Part shown: positions 1-5,219 of the stretch, piece by piece
Layout: every line of letters starts with the position of its first letter
Numbering within the stretch: position 1 is the first letter of the stretch
Origin: Chloroflexi bacterium RBG_16_70_13
GTDB lineage: Bacteria; Chloroflexota; Limnocylindria; Limnocylindrales; CSP1-4
DNA length: 5,376 bases
Reading direction: 5' to 3'
Assembly: GCA_001795245.1 (NCBI GenBank)
Contig: MGOD01000040.1
Location: forward strand, 5,449-10,824
Notes under the pieces: model-generated
What the model saw: only the letters and a program-made list of their open reading frames with translations
Told to the model about the DNA's origin: nothing
Database searches by the model: none
Translations under genes and position numbers: made by a program

Positions 1-85
1 CCGCCGGCGCATCGGTCCGCCCTGCTCAGCGGGCGGCTCGGACGCCGGCGGTCAGCCGCCGAGCGAGGCAGCGGCCTCGACGCCG
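1..85. other. Intergenic region downstream of the phosphoribulokinase gene
   Basis: I see no supportable gene in these 85 bases. The stretch is extremely GC-rich and rich in inverted repeats: CCGCCC (17-22) with GGGCGG (31-36), GGCGGCT (32-38) with AGCCGCC (54-60), and the palindrome CGCCGGCG (43-50). It also carries the outer copy of a 30-base direct repeat that duplicates the 3' end of the kinase gene. The window begins here, so the next gene to the left is unknown. Confidence 0.6.
17..36 (-). terminator. Hairpin after the RuBisCO/kinase operon, possible terminator
   Basis: A perfect 6-bp stem, CCGCCC/GGGCGG, closes an 8-base loop in which two more pairs (GC/GC) could form. It lies about 50 bases past the kinase stop codon in the direction of transcription. 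There is no T-tract on either strand, so it is not a classical intrinsic terminator. It could stabilise the transcript end or assist Rho. It could also form competing stems with the neighbouring inverted repeat at 32-38/54-60. Confidence 0.3.
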
Positions 86-114
86 TCAGCCGCCGAGCGA
101 GGCAGCGGCCTCGA
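51..114. repeat. 30-base tandem direct repeat spanning the 3' end of the kinase gene
   Basis: Two identical 30-base copies lie at 51-80 and 85-114, separated by 4 bases (period 34). The right-hand copy contains the last eight codons of the kinase gene and its TGA stop (88-86 on the minus strand); the left-hand copy lies outside the gene. Because 34 is not a multiple of three, the outer copy is out of frame with the gene. Two copies with a 4-base gap do not resemble a CRISPR. A local tandem duplication is the simplest reading. Confidence 0.9.
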
Positions 115-1108
115 TGCGGGCGTTCCGCCGAGCCCCCAGAGATCGGGCGTTCCCGCGATCGCGGTCGACGCCGGCCCGGATGACCTGGTAGGCCACGATC
201 AGCTGCGTGAGGGCGAGCGGGTCGGAGTGGCGCGGCGTCGTGCCGTCGACGAACGACCCGATCTCCTCCGGCCGAAGGTGCCGATGCGTCTCGAGGTGGG
301 CCCAGACCCGTTCGTCGAGCTCGCGGGCCTGCTCGCGACCCACGGTCCCGTCGATCTCGAGGGTCGTGAACCGCCCGCCGGCCGTCGCCGGGGCGGAGGT
401 CGTCACGAGGCGAACGGGAGCGTGGGCGCGGTCCCGTGACGCCAGGACGTCGTCGAGGTCGAGGCGAGGGAGGCGCTCATGGAGGTCGATCCGGACGTCG
501 AGGTGGGCGTCGTCGTGCTCGACCGAGGTGCCCGGAAGGAAGTAGCCGGGGGGCGCCTCGAACCGGACGACGACGTCGGCGTGGGCACGCTGCGGCTCGA
601 TGTGGGCGAGCTGGTCGGCCCGCCGGTCCATGAGCTGGCGGATGACCTCGGGGACGCTGTAGCCCCGCTGGGCGCAGTCGCGGCGGACCTTCCACGACCA
701 CTTGAGCTCCTCCTGCGGGTCCAGCCAGATCCGGACGTCGAAGGCCTCCCGGAGCGCCGGCGTGAAGAGCGGGAACAGGCCCCGGATCACCACGACCTCA
801 CGTGGGCTGACCGTCTCTCGGGGTCCGAACGTGCCGGTCGAGTGATCGTAGGTCGGCTTCGTGATTGTCTCGCCACGGCGGAGACGCGCGACGTGGTCGG
901 CCATCAGCTCGAGGTCGTTGGCGAACGGGTTGAGGGCCGTCACGCGGGCCGCCTTGCGGCCGGCCCGGTCGAGCCGGTGGTAGTCGTCGAGGCAGATGTT
1001 CGTGATCCGATCGGCCCCGAAGATCCGGTAGAGCCCGGATACGAGCGTCGTCTTGCCGGTGCCGCTGTCCCCGCCGACCGCGACCATGACGGGTCGTTTC
1101 GTCGTCAT
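86..1108 (-). CDS. prk: Phosphoribulokinase, cyanobacterial/plant-type
   Basis: 340-residue cytosolic P-loop kinase predicted to phosphorylate ribulose 5-phosphate with ATP to ribulose 1,5-bisphosphate, the substrate of the RuBisCO encoded just upstream. Visible features: Walker A GGDSGTGKTT (12-21); the LDDYHRLDR segment (40-48) with Asp41, His44 and Arg48 aligning with catalytic Asp42, His45 and Arg49 of the Rhodobacter enzyme; RRDCAQRG (142-149) with Arg143, Asp144 and Arg148 matching Arg168, Asp169 and Arg173; IEPQRAHADVV (170-180); and a complete C-terminal domain including TTLEIDG (248-254). The ATG at 1108 was chosen because it gives the family N-terminus; the open frame further upstream overlaps the RuBisCO gene. 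Odd points: Thr17 replaces the redox cysteine of plant and cyanobacterial P-loops, and the usual EGLHP reads RGLFP (109-113), losing the Walker B glutamate. A kinase for another sugar phosphate is possible but unlikely in this context. Confidence 0.93.
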   Translation of the reverse strand: MTTKRPVMVAVGGDSGTGKTTLVSGLYRIFGADRITNICLDDYHRLDRAGRKAARVTALNPFANDLELMADHVARLRRGETITKPTYDHSTGTFGPRETVSPREVVVIRGLFPLFTPALREAFDVRIWLDPQEELKWSWKVRRDCAQRGYSVPEVIRQLMDRRADQLAHIEPQRAHADVVVRFEAPPGYFLPGTSVEHDDAHLDVRIDLHERLPRLDLDDVLASRDRAHAPVRLVTTSAPATAGGRFTTLEIDGTVGREQARELDERVWAHLETHRHLRPEEIGSFVDGTTPRHSDPLALTQLIVAYQVIRAGVDRDRGNARSLGARRNARIEAAASLGG

Positions 1109-1120
1109 CTCGGGCCCCCC
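1109..1120 (-). promoter_or_regulatory. Ribosome binding site of the kinase, touching the RuBisCO stop codon
   Basis: On the minus strand a run of six G (1120-1115) begins with the last base of the RuBisCO TAG stop and lies 6 bases before the kinase ATG. This is the only purine-rich element able to serve as a Shine-Dalgarno site, although it is not a strict AGGAG. The short distance suggests translational coupling, so both enzymes would be made from one transcript. Confidence 0.5.
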
Positions 1121-2442
1121 TAGAAGCTCACCGCTGACCAGAGCTCGAGGGCCTGGCGCAGCTCCGGGCAGCCGCGGGCTGCGGCATCGAGGGTCTGTCC
1201 GGCGGCGACGGCCTCGACCGCCGCCCGGGCCGCGATGGCCCCGCTTCGACTGCCGCCGGGATGACCGTGGACGCCGCCGCCGAAGAGGAAGAAGGCGTCC
1301 CGGCCGAAGATGGCGTGGAGCTCCGGAACGTGACCGGGGTGCAACCCGCCTGACGCGACCGGGACGACGGGCCGGAGGTCGGCCCAGGACTGGTCGAACA
1401 GGGTCCCGCCGCCGGCCGGGGCGAAGTCGGCCGTCATCATCCGGCGCCGCTCGCCCATCTCCTCGATCGTCCCCTCGAGCTTGCCCACGCCGGTTCCGAC
1501 GTGGACGTGGTCGACGCCGAGCAGGCGCGCCCACTTCGCGATGACGAGGAAGTCGACGCCGTGTGCGGCCTGCCGATCGAGGACCGCGTGCATCGCCCGG
1601 TGGGCGTGCAGGGCCAGGCCCAGGCGTTCGGTCTCCTCGCGCAGGCTCGCGGTGGCCGCGAAGCCGACGGTCAGGAAGTCGACCATCACGAACCGGCCGC
1701 CCTCCCGGGCGACGACGTTGGCCCGGCGCAGCATCTCGCCGGCGTTGCCGGCCGTCACATTGGCCCAGTAGCCCTTTCGTTCGCCGGTCTCGGCCTCGGC
1801 CCGCCGGACGAGCTCGAGGGTCCGGGCGATGCGCTCATCGAACGGCGACCACGCCTGGCTGTTGAGGTTCTCGTCGTCCTTGATCGTGTCGATCCCGCCG
1901 CGCAGCGTCTCGTACGCCCGCTCAGCGTGCTGTCGCGGCGACAGGCCCAGCTTCGGCTTGATCGTCGAACGGGTCAGCGCCCGCCCGTAGACGTCGAGGG
2001 CCCGCCGAACGCCCGGGATCCCGAAGGCGGGTCCCGGGAACGACTCCACGAGGGCCTCCGGGATCCGCATGTCGAGGAGCTTCAGGGCGGCGACGGCCTT
2101 GAAGCCGAAGACGTTGCCCACGACGCTCGACAGGATGTTCGGGATGCTGCCCAGCTCGAAGAGCTCGAGCGGATAGGAGATGAACGCGACGTCATCCTCG
2201 ATCCGATAGACGCGCCCGCGAAGGTCGAACGCCAATCCCTCGTCGGCCTCATCCACGTCCGTCCAAGTCCCCGTCGAGGATTCGGCCGCGACGGCCGCCG
2301 CGGCCTCGTCGAGCTCAACCCCGGCTCGCGGCCGGATCCGGAATGCGACGAGCATGTCCGTCGTCCGGGGGGCATAGCCGAGGTCGAGGTACAGGTCGCG
2401 GTAAGGATGGACTCCGGCCGTTCGCGGAACCGTCTGGGTCAT
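1120..2442 (-). CDS. cbbL: RuBisCO large subunit, Form I-related or Form III, no small subunit nearby
   Basis: 440-residue ribulose-bisphosphate carboxylase catalytic subunit, fixing CO2 onto ribulose 1,5-bisphosphate. All active-site residues align with spinach: Glu54/Thr59/Trp60 (spinach 60/65/66) in ESSTGTW, Asn110 (123), Lys162 and Lys164 (175/177) in TIKPKLG, the carbamylated Lys188 with Asp190 and Glu191 (201/203/204) in KDDEN, His281/Arg282 (294/295), His314 (327), loop-6 Lys321 (334) in VGKLEG, Ser364 (379) in VASGG, and the GGG at 388-390. This separates it from RuBisCO-like proteins, which lose several of these. HRAMHAVLDRQ (281-291) is Form I-like, while the N-terminal part and short length recall Form III. 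It ends at LWSAVSF, where Form I continues with its C-terminal tail. Start: ATG at 2442 with GAGG 8 bases upstream; the frame stays open further upstream, but that extension crosses the regulator's start. First gene of the operon; the kinase follows 11 bases after its TAG. No rbcS is visible in the window. Confidence 0.95.
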   Translation of the reverse strand: MTQTVPRTAGVHPYRDLYLDLGYAPRTTDMLVAFRIRPRAGVELDEAAAAVAAESSTGTWTDVDEADEGLAFDLRGRVYRIEDDVAFISYPLELFELGSIPNILSSVVGNVFGFKAVAALKLLDMRIPEALVESFPGPAFGIPGVRRALDVYGRALTRSTIKPKLGLSPRQHAERAYETLRGGIDTIKDDENLNSQAWSPFDERIARTLELVRRAEAETGERKGYWANVTAGNAGEMLRRANVVAREGGRFVMVDFLTVGFAATASLREETERLGLALHAHRAMHAVLDRQAAHGVDFLVIAKWARLLGVDHVHVGTGVGKLEGTIEEMGERRRMMTADFAPAGGGTLFDQSWADLRPVVPVASGGLHPGHVPELHAIFGRDAFFLFGGGVHGHPGGSRSGAIAARAAVEAVAAGQTLDAAARGCPELRQALELWSAVSF

Positions 2443-2475
2443 CTCGTCGCCCTCGTCGGTAGTTGGTCCCGCCAG

Positions 2476-2505
2476 TTGACCCGAAGACACGTCATACTGT
2501 CCAAT
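2476..2505 (+). promoter_or_regulatory. Possible promoter of the LysR regulator
   Basis: TTGACC (2476-2481) resembles a -35 box. TCCAAT (2500-2505), 18 bases further on, matches 4 of 6 positions of the -10 consensus. Transcription would begin close to 2512, leaving a leader under 20 bases before the ATG at 2530, and no Shine-Dalgarno sequence is visible there. The -10 box would overlap the inverted repeat, so a bound regulator could block its own synthesis. Confidence 0.35.
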
Positions 2506-2521
2506 ACATGTTCCCTGTATG
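2493..2521. promoter_or_regulatory. Nested inverted repeat, candidate LysR operator
   Basis: Two nested dyads are visible: an outer pair CATAC (2493-2497)/GTATG (2517-2521) and an inner pair ATACA (2504-2508)/TGTAT (2516-2520), the latter separated by 7 bases. ATAC is also directly repeated at 2494 and 2504. LysR-family sites are usually short AT-rich dyads of T-N11-A type; here the inner dyad has a slightly wider spacing. It lies just upstream of the regulator start, as expected for autoregulation. Binding is inferred, not shown. Confidence 0.5.
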
Positions 2522-2529
2522 AGACATGC

Positions 2530-3510
2530 ATGAACAGACATGCGTCGTCAGCATCGCCGCACTGGAACCTGCATCGCCTCCGCATCTTTCGAGCCGTGGC
2601 CCGTGGCCTCAGCTTCACGGCGGCGGCGCGCGAGCTCGCGATCGCCCAACCGGCCGTCTCGCACCAGGTCCGGGCCCTCGAGGACGAGCTCGGCGTCCGG
2701 CTGTTCGAGCGCCACGGCCGGACGATCTCGCTGACCGAGCAGGGGGCGAGCCTCCTCGCGACCACGGACGACGTCATCGCCCGGCTCGATGACGGCGTTC
2801 GCGCGATGGTCCAGATCGGGACCGGCGAGCGCGGCTCGGTCGACATCGCCGCCGACACGACCTCGGGGATCTACGTCGTCCCGGCCGCCCTCGGCGCGCT
2901 GCATCGAGCCCGGCCGGCGCTCGAGATCACGCTCCACGTCGAGAATCGGCGCGGGGTCCTTCGGCGGCTGACGGAGCGAACCTGCGACCTCGCGGTGATG
3001 GCCGACCCGCCCGCGCGGGTCGGCTGCGACGTTGCGCCGTTCCTGCTCGATCGGCTCGTCGTCATCGCTGCCCCCGATCATGTGCTCGTCGGCCGCGTCG
3101 GGATCGACGTCGAGACGCTGGCCCGGGAGCGCTTCCTGGTCCGGGAGCCGGGCTCGGGAACGCGGGCTGCCACGGAGCGGTTCTTCGCCCGGGGCAGTCG
3201 GGCCGTCCCCCCGGGGATGGAGCTCGGCAGCACCGGCGCGATCAAGCAGGCGGTCGCCGCGGGATTGGGCCTCGCCGTCGTGTCGCGCTGGGCGATCGAC
3301 CTCGAGCTCCGCCTCGGTCGGCTGGCGATCCTCGACGTGCCGGGCTTCCCGCTGGAGCGCCGCTGGTCGCTCGTCAACCTGCGGTCCCGCCACCTGTCCC
3401 CCGCGGCGAACCTGACCCGGGCCTTCCTCACCGAGTACGCGACGCGGACGCCGCTCCAGGACGCGGAGGGATCGCCCCGGGACCAGGGGGCAGGATCGGG
3501 GACAGGATGA
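2530..3510 (+). CDS. cbbR: LysR-family transcriptional regulator, CbbR-like
   Basis: 326-residue DNA-binding regulator, predicted to control the divergent RuBisCO/kinase operon in response to a metabolite. The winged helix-turn-helix spans about 14-73, with the family signature FTAAARELAIAQPAVSHQVR (29-48) and LGVRLFERHGR (54-64). A linker helix follows (about 75-96), then a two-lobed effector domain (about 102-305). The effector domain shows features typical of CbbR/CysB-like members: DTTSGIYVVP (109-118), LVREPGSGTR (203-212) and IKQAVAAGLGLAVVSRWA (238-255). The start at 2530 is the only ATG in this frame near the helix-turn-helix; ATGs at 2526 and 2540 are in other frames. No clear ribosome binding site precedes it. 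The last ~20 residues are a Gly/Ser/Asp-rich tail beyond the usual family end. LysR identity is firm; the CbbR assignment rests mainly on gene context. Confidence 0.9.
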   Translation: MNRHASSASPHWNLHRLRIFRAVARGLSFTAAARELAIAQPAVSHQVRALEDELGVRLFERHGRTISLTEQGASLLATTDDVIARLDDGVRAMVQIGTGERGSVDIAADTTSGIYVVPAALGALHRARPALEITLHVENRRGVLRRLTERTCDLAVMADPPARVGCDVAPFLLDRLVVIAAPDHVLVGRVGIDVETLARERFLVREPGSGTRAATERFFARGSRAVPPGMELGSTGAIKQAVAAGLGLAVVSRWAIDLELRLGRLAILDVPGFPLERRWSLVNLRSRHLSPAANLTRAFLTEYATRTPLQDAEGSPRDQGAGSGTG

Positions 3511-3520
3511 GTACACTGGA

Positions 3521-3549
3521 TTGACGGTCCGCCGAGGGCGGTCCATACT
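3521..3549 (+). promoter_or_regulatory. Likely promoter of rho
   Basis: TTGACG (3521-3526, 5 of 6 to the -35 consensus) is followed after exactly 17 bases by CATACT (3544-3549, 4 of 6 to the -10 consensus). This is the best sigma-70-type promoter in the window and is correctly placed for rho. Initiation would fall near 3556, giving a leader of about 77 bases. The spacer contains a short dyad, CCGCC-GAG-GGCGG (3529-3541), just past the end of the regulator gene. Confidence 0.6.
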
Positions 3550-3632
3550 CCCTCCATCCCCACCCGTCCGCGCCGCGGACCCCTTCCCGCGCGGTCGGAA
3601 TCCCGCCTTGCACGTGCAGGTACCCCTTTCCG
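3550..3632 (+). promoter_or_regulatory. C-rich 5' leader of rho, possible autoregulatory site
   Basis: The predicted untranslated leader is strikingly rich in C with few purines between 3550 and 3590, apart from one 6-bp hairpin, GTCCGC-GCC-GCGGAC (3566-3580). C-rich, G-poor RNA is what the Rho primary site binds, and rho genes of several bacteria are autogenously attenuated in their leaders. A similar loop here is inference from composition and position. No strong Shine-Dalgarno precedes the ATG; the nearest is a weak AGG about 12 bases upstream. Confidence 0.4.
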
Positions 3633-5009
3633 ATGCCCGGTCCGGACCAGCGATCCCGCAACCGACGCCCTCGTCGTCGCAATCCCGTCGGCCGCGCGCC
3701 GGTGAGCGAATTCGAGGAGATGGCCGAGCTCGAGGCAGCCCGCGAGCGCAACGACCTCGACGTCTCCGACCTCCGCGAGATGAGCGTCGCCGAGCTCCGC
3801 CAGGTCGGCCGCGACCTGGAGATGGACACCCGGACGGACGATCGCAAGGACGACCTCGTCGACCGGATCCTCCAGGCCCAGACCGAGCGTGCCGGCCATG
3901 CCTACGCGACGGGGATCCTCGACATCGTCGACGAGGGCTACGGCTTCATGCGCCGGCACGGCCTGCTGCCGAGCCCCGATGACGTCTATGTCTCGTCGAG
4001 CCAGGTCCGGCGCTTCGCCCTCCGCATCGGCGACCGGGTCTCGGGCGCCGTCCGCGCGCCGCGCGAGCAGGAGAAGTACTGGGGCCTCCTGCGGGTCGAT
4101 TCGGTCAACGGCGTCGACATCGAGACGGCCCGGCGCCGGCCGGTCTTCGGCGATCTCACCCCGGTCCACCCCGACGAGCTCATCAACCTCGAGAGCGACC
4201 CCAAGAACCTCAGCCAGCGCCTCGTCAACCTCGTCAACCCGATCGGCAAGGGCCAGCGGGCGCTCATCGTCAGCCCGCCCAAGGCCGGCAAGACGATGCT
4301 CCTGAAGAACATCGCCAACGGCATCACCGCCAACTACCCGGACATCCTCCTCATGGTCGCCCTCATCGGCGAGCGGCCCGAGGAGGTCACGGACATGCGC
4401 CGGAGCGTCAAGGGCGAGGTCATCAGCTCGACCTTCGACGAGCCGACCGAGAACCACACCCACGTCGCCGAGATGGCCCTCGAGATCGCCAAGCGCCAGG
4501 TCGAGACCGGTCGCGACGTCGTCATCCTGCTCGACTCGATCACCCGCCTCGCGCGGGCCTACAACCTCGCCCTGCCGCCGTCGGGTCGGACCCTCTCAGG
4601 CGGCATCGATCCCATCGCCCTCTACCCGCCCAAGCGGTTCTTCGGGGCCGCCCGCAAGATCGAGGAGGGCGGCTCGCTCACGATCATCGGGACGTGCCTC
4701 ATCGACACCGGCTCGCGGATGGACGACGTCATCTATGAGGAGTTCAAGGGAACCGGCAACTCCGAACTGATCCTCGACCGGAAGCTCGGCGAGAAGCGGA
4801 TCTTCCCGGCCATCGACGTCATGCGCTCGGGCACCCGGCGCGAGGAGCTCCTCCTCGAGGAGGGCACCCTCCGGATGGTCTGGACGATGCGCCGGATGCT
4901 CTCGGCGGTCGGCACGAACGAGGGCATCGAGCTCCTCCTCAACCGGCTTGCCAAGACCGACACGAACGCCCAGTTCCTGGCGGGATTGACGAAGAGCCTC
5001 GACTCCTAG
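3633..5009 (+). CDS. rho: Transcription termination factor Rho
   Basis: 458-residue hexameric RNA-dependent ATPase/helicase that ends transcription at Rho-dependent sites. Domains: a basic N-terminal stretch (RNRRPRRRNP, 9-18); the Rho N-terminal helical domain (about 40-85); the cold-shock-type primary RNA site with GYGFMRR (102-108) and DVYVSSSQVRRF (117-128); and the ATPase core. The core contains Walker A PPKAGKT (215-221), ERPEEVTDM (247-255) with catalytic Glu247, Walker B VVILLDSITR (296-305), the Q-loop region PPSGRTLSGGID (315-326) and RSGTRREELL (398-407), which includes the arginine-finger region. The length is near the usual 420-ish residues plus a modest N-terminal extension. The ATG at 3633 was chosen because coding character continues to it. 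A GTG at 3702 (35-residue-class shorter N-terminus, starting SEFEEMAELE) is a reasonable alternative, since neither start has a good ribosome binding site. It appears to be a single-gene unit unrelated to the carbon-fixation genes. Confidence 0.97.
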   Translation: MPGPDQRSRNRRPRRRNPVGRAPVSEFEEMAELEAARERNDLDVSDLREMSVAELRQVGRDLEMDTRTDDRKDDLVDRILQAQTERAGHAYATGILDIVDEGYGFMRRHGLLPSPDDVYVSSSQVRRFALRIGDRVSGAVRAPREQEKYWGLLRVDSVNGVDIETARRRPVFGDLTPVHPDELINLESDPKNLSQRLVNLVNPIGKGQRALIVSPPKAGKTMLLKNIANGITANYPDILLMVALIGERPEEVTDMRRSVKGEVISSTFDEPTENHTHVAEMALEIAKRQVETGRDVVILLDSITRLARAYNLALPPSGRTLSGGIDPIALYPPKRFFGAARKIEEGGSLTIIGTCLIDTGSRMDDVIYEEFKGTGNSELILDRKLGEKRIFPAIDVMRSGTRREELLLEEGTLRMVWTMRRMLSAVGTNEGIELLLNRLAKTDTNAQFLAGLTKSLDS

Positions 5010-5015
5010 GCTGTT

Positions 5016-5036
5016 CGGCCCCCGCTATGGGGGCCG
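5016..5036 (+). terminator. Hairpin after rho, terminator-like
   Basis: A perfect 8-bp stem, CGGCCCCC (5016-5023) with GGGGGCCG (5029-5036), closes a 5-base loop seven bases past the rho stop codon. The following bases are purine-rich and only a TTT (5045-5047) follows, so the U-tract of a classical intrinsic terminator is missing. Position and stability support a role in ending or protecting the rho transcript. Confidence 0.5.
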
Positions 5037-5045
5037 GGAGGCCGT

Positions 5046-5075
5046 TTGCGCGCCCGGAACGGGCCGTGGTAAGGT
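5046..5075 (+). promoter_or_regulatory. Possible promoter downstream of rho
   Basis: TTGCGC (5046-5051) and TAAGGT (5070-5075) are separated by 18 bases. TAAGGT keeps the three most conserved -10 positions (T1, A2, T6), as many high-GC promoters do, while the -35 match is only 3 of 6. It would start transcription near 5082, just before a strong hairpin and upstream of a possible gene start at 5220. Confidence 0.35.
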
Positions 5076-5081
5076 CCGCCC

Positions 5082-5219
5082 GACGTCGAAGCCCGCGGAG
5101 GAGCGGGCTTCGTCTCGCGAAGCACGAGACCCCCAGCTCAAGAGTCGCGACCCCCGGACGGTCCACCCCAGTTTCCGCGTTCCCACCACGCGCCCGGACC
5201 GTCGCCGCAGGAGACCATA
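5082..5219 (+). promoter_or_regulatory. Structured leader with three inverted repeats, or a small RNA
   Basis: Three stems are visible in order. First, a perfect 10-bp hairpin CGAAGCCCGC/GCGGGCTTCG (5087-5096/5103-5112) whose six-base loop is GGAGGA. Second, a 6-bp hairpin GTCTCG/CGAGAC (5112-5117/5125-5130) that shares one base with the first. Third, a distant 8-bp pair GACGGTCC/GGACCGTC (5157-5164/5196-5203) ending six bases before an AGGAG. I do not recognise a known riboswitch. It could be a cis-regulatory leader of the next gene or an independent RNA; neither is proven. No gene is supported within it. Confidence 0.35.

Larger units (their letters stand above)
2443..2529. promoter_or_regulatory. 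Divergent control region between the RuBisCO operon and its LysR regulator
   Basis: This 87-base gap separates two divergent start codons, the classical cbbR/cbbL arrangement in which the regulator binds between the genes and controls the operon and itself. The half nearer the regulator (about 2491-2529) is much richer in A and T than anything else in the window. It holds several nested inverted repeats. On the minus strand I could not place convincing -35/-10 hexamers for the RuBisCO operon, so that promoter is inferred from layout only. Confidence 0.7.

Noticed and set aside
51..114. CRISPR-like repeat pair
   Set aside because: Only two copies with a 4-base gap, overlapping the end of a coding gene.
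479..1123. 214-codon plus-strand frame opposite the kinase
   Set aside because: It is the antisense mirror of a gene with clear catalytic motifs and has an unnatural Asp/Glu/Val/Arg-rich composition without recognisable domains.
1109..1534. Upstream extension of the kinase reading frame
   Set aside because: The extension overlaps the RuBisCO 3' end and is Arg/Pro-rich without family similarity. The ATG at 1108 gives the usual kinase N-terminus shortly before the P-loop.
1120..2442. Assignment as a RuBisCO-like protein (Form IV)
   Set aside because: All aligned catalytic residues, including the carbamylated lysine and loop-6 lysine, are present, and the partner kinase is encoded next to it.
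1501..2529. Long plus-strand open frame running into the LysR gene, giving a 669-residue apparent protein
   Set aside because: The part before 2530 is antisense to the RuBisCO gene, and its translation shows no domain. The LysR family N-terminus fits the ATG at 2530. Long antisense frames are expected at this GC content.
2443..2541. Longer RuBisCO start at 2541
   Set aside because: It would overlap the regulator's coding start and consume the divergent control region. The ATG at 2442 has a suitable GAGG and gives a normal N-terminus.
3078..4463. 461-codon minus-strand frame opposite the end of the LysR gene and most of rho
   Set aside because: It crosses two well-supported genes and their intergenic promoter region and shows no domain. 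It is a shadow of GC-rich codons.
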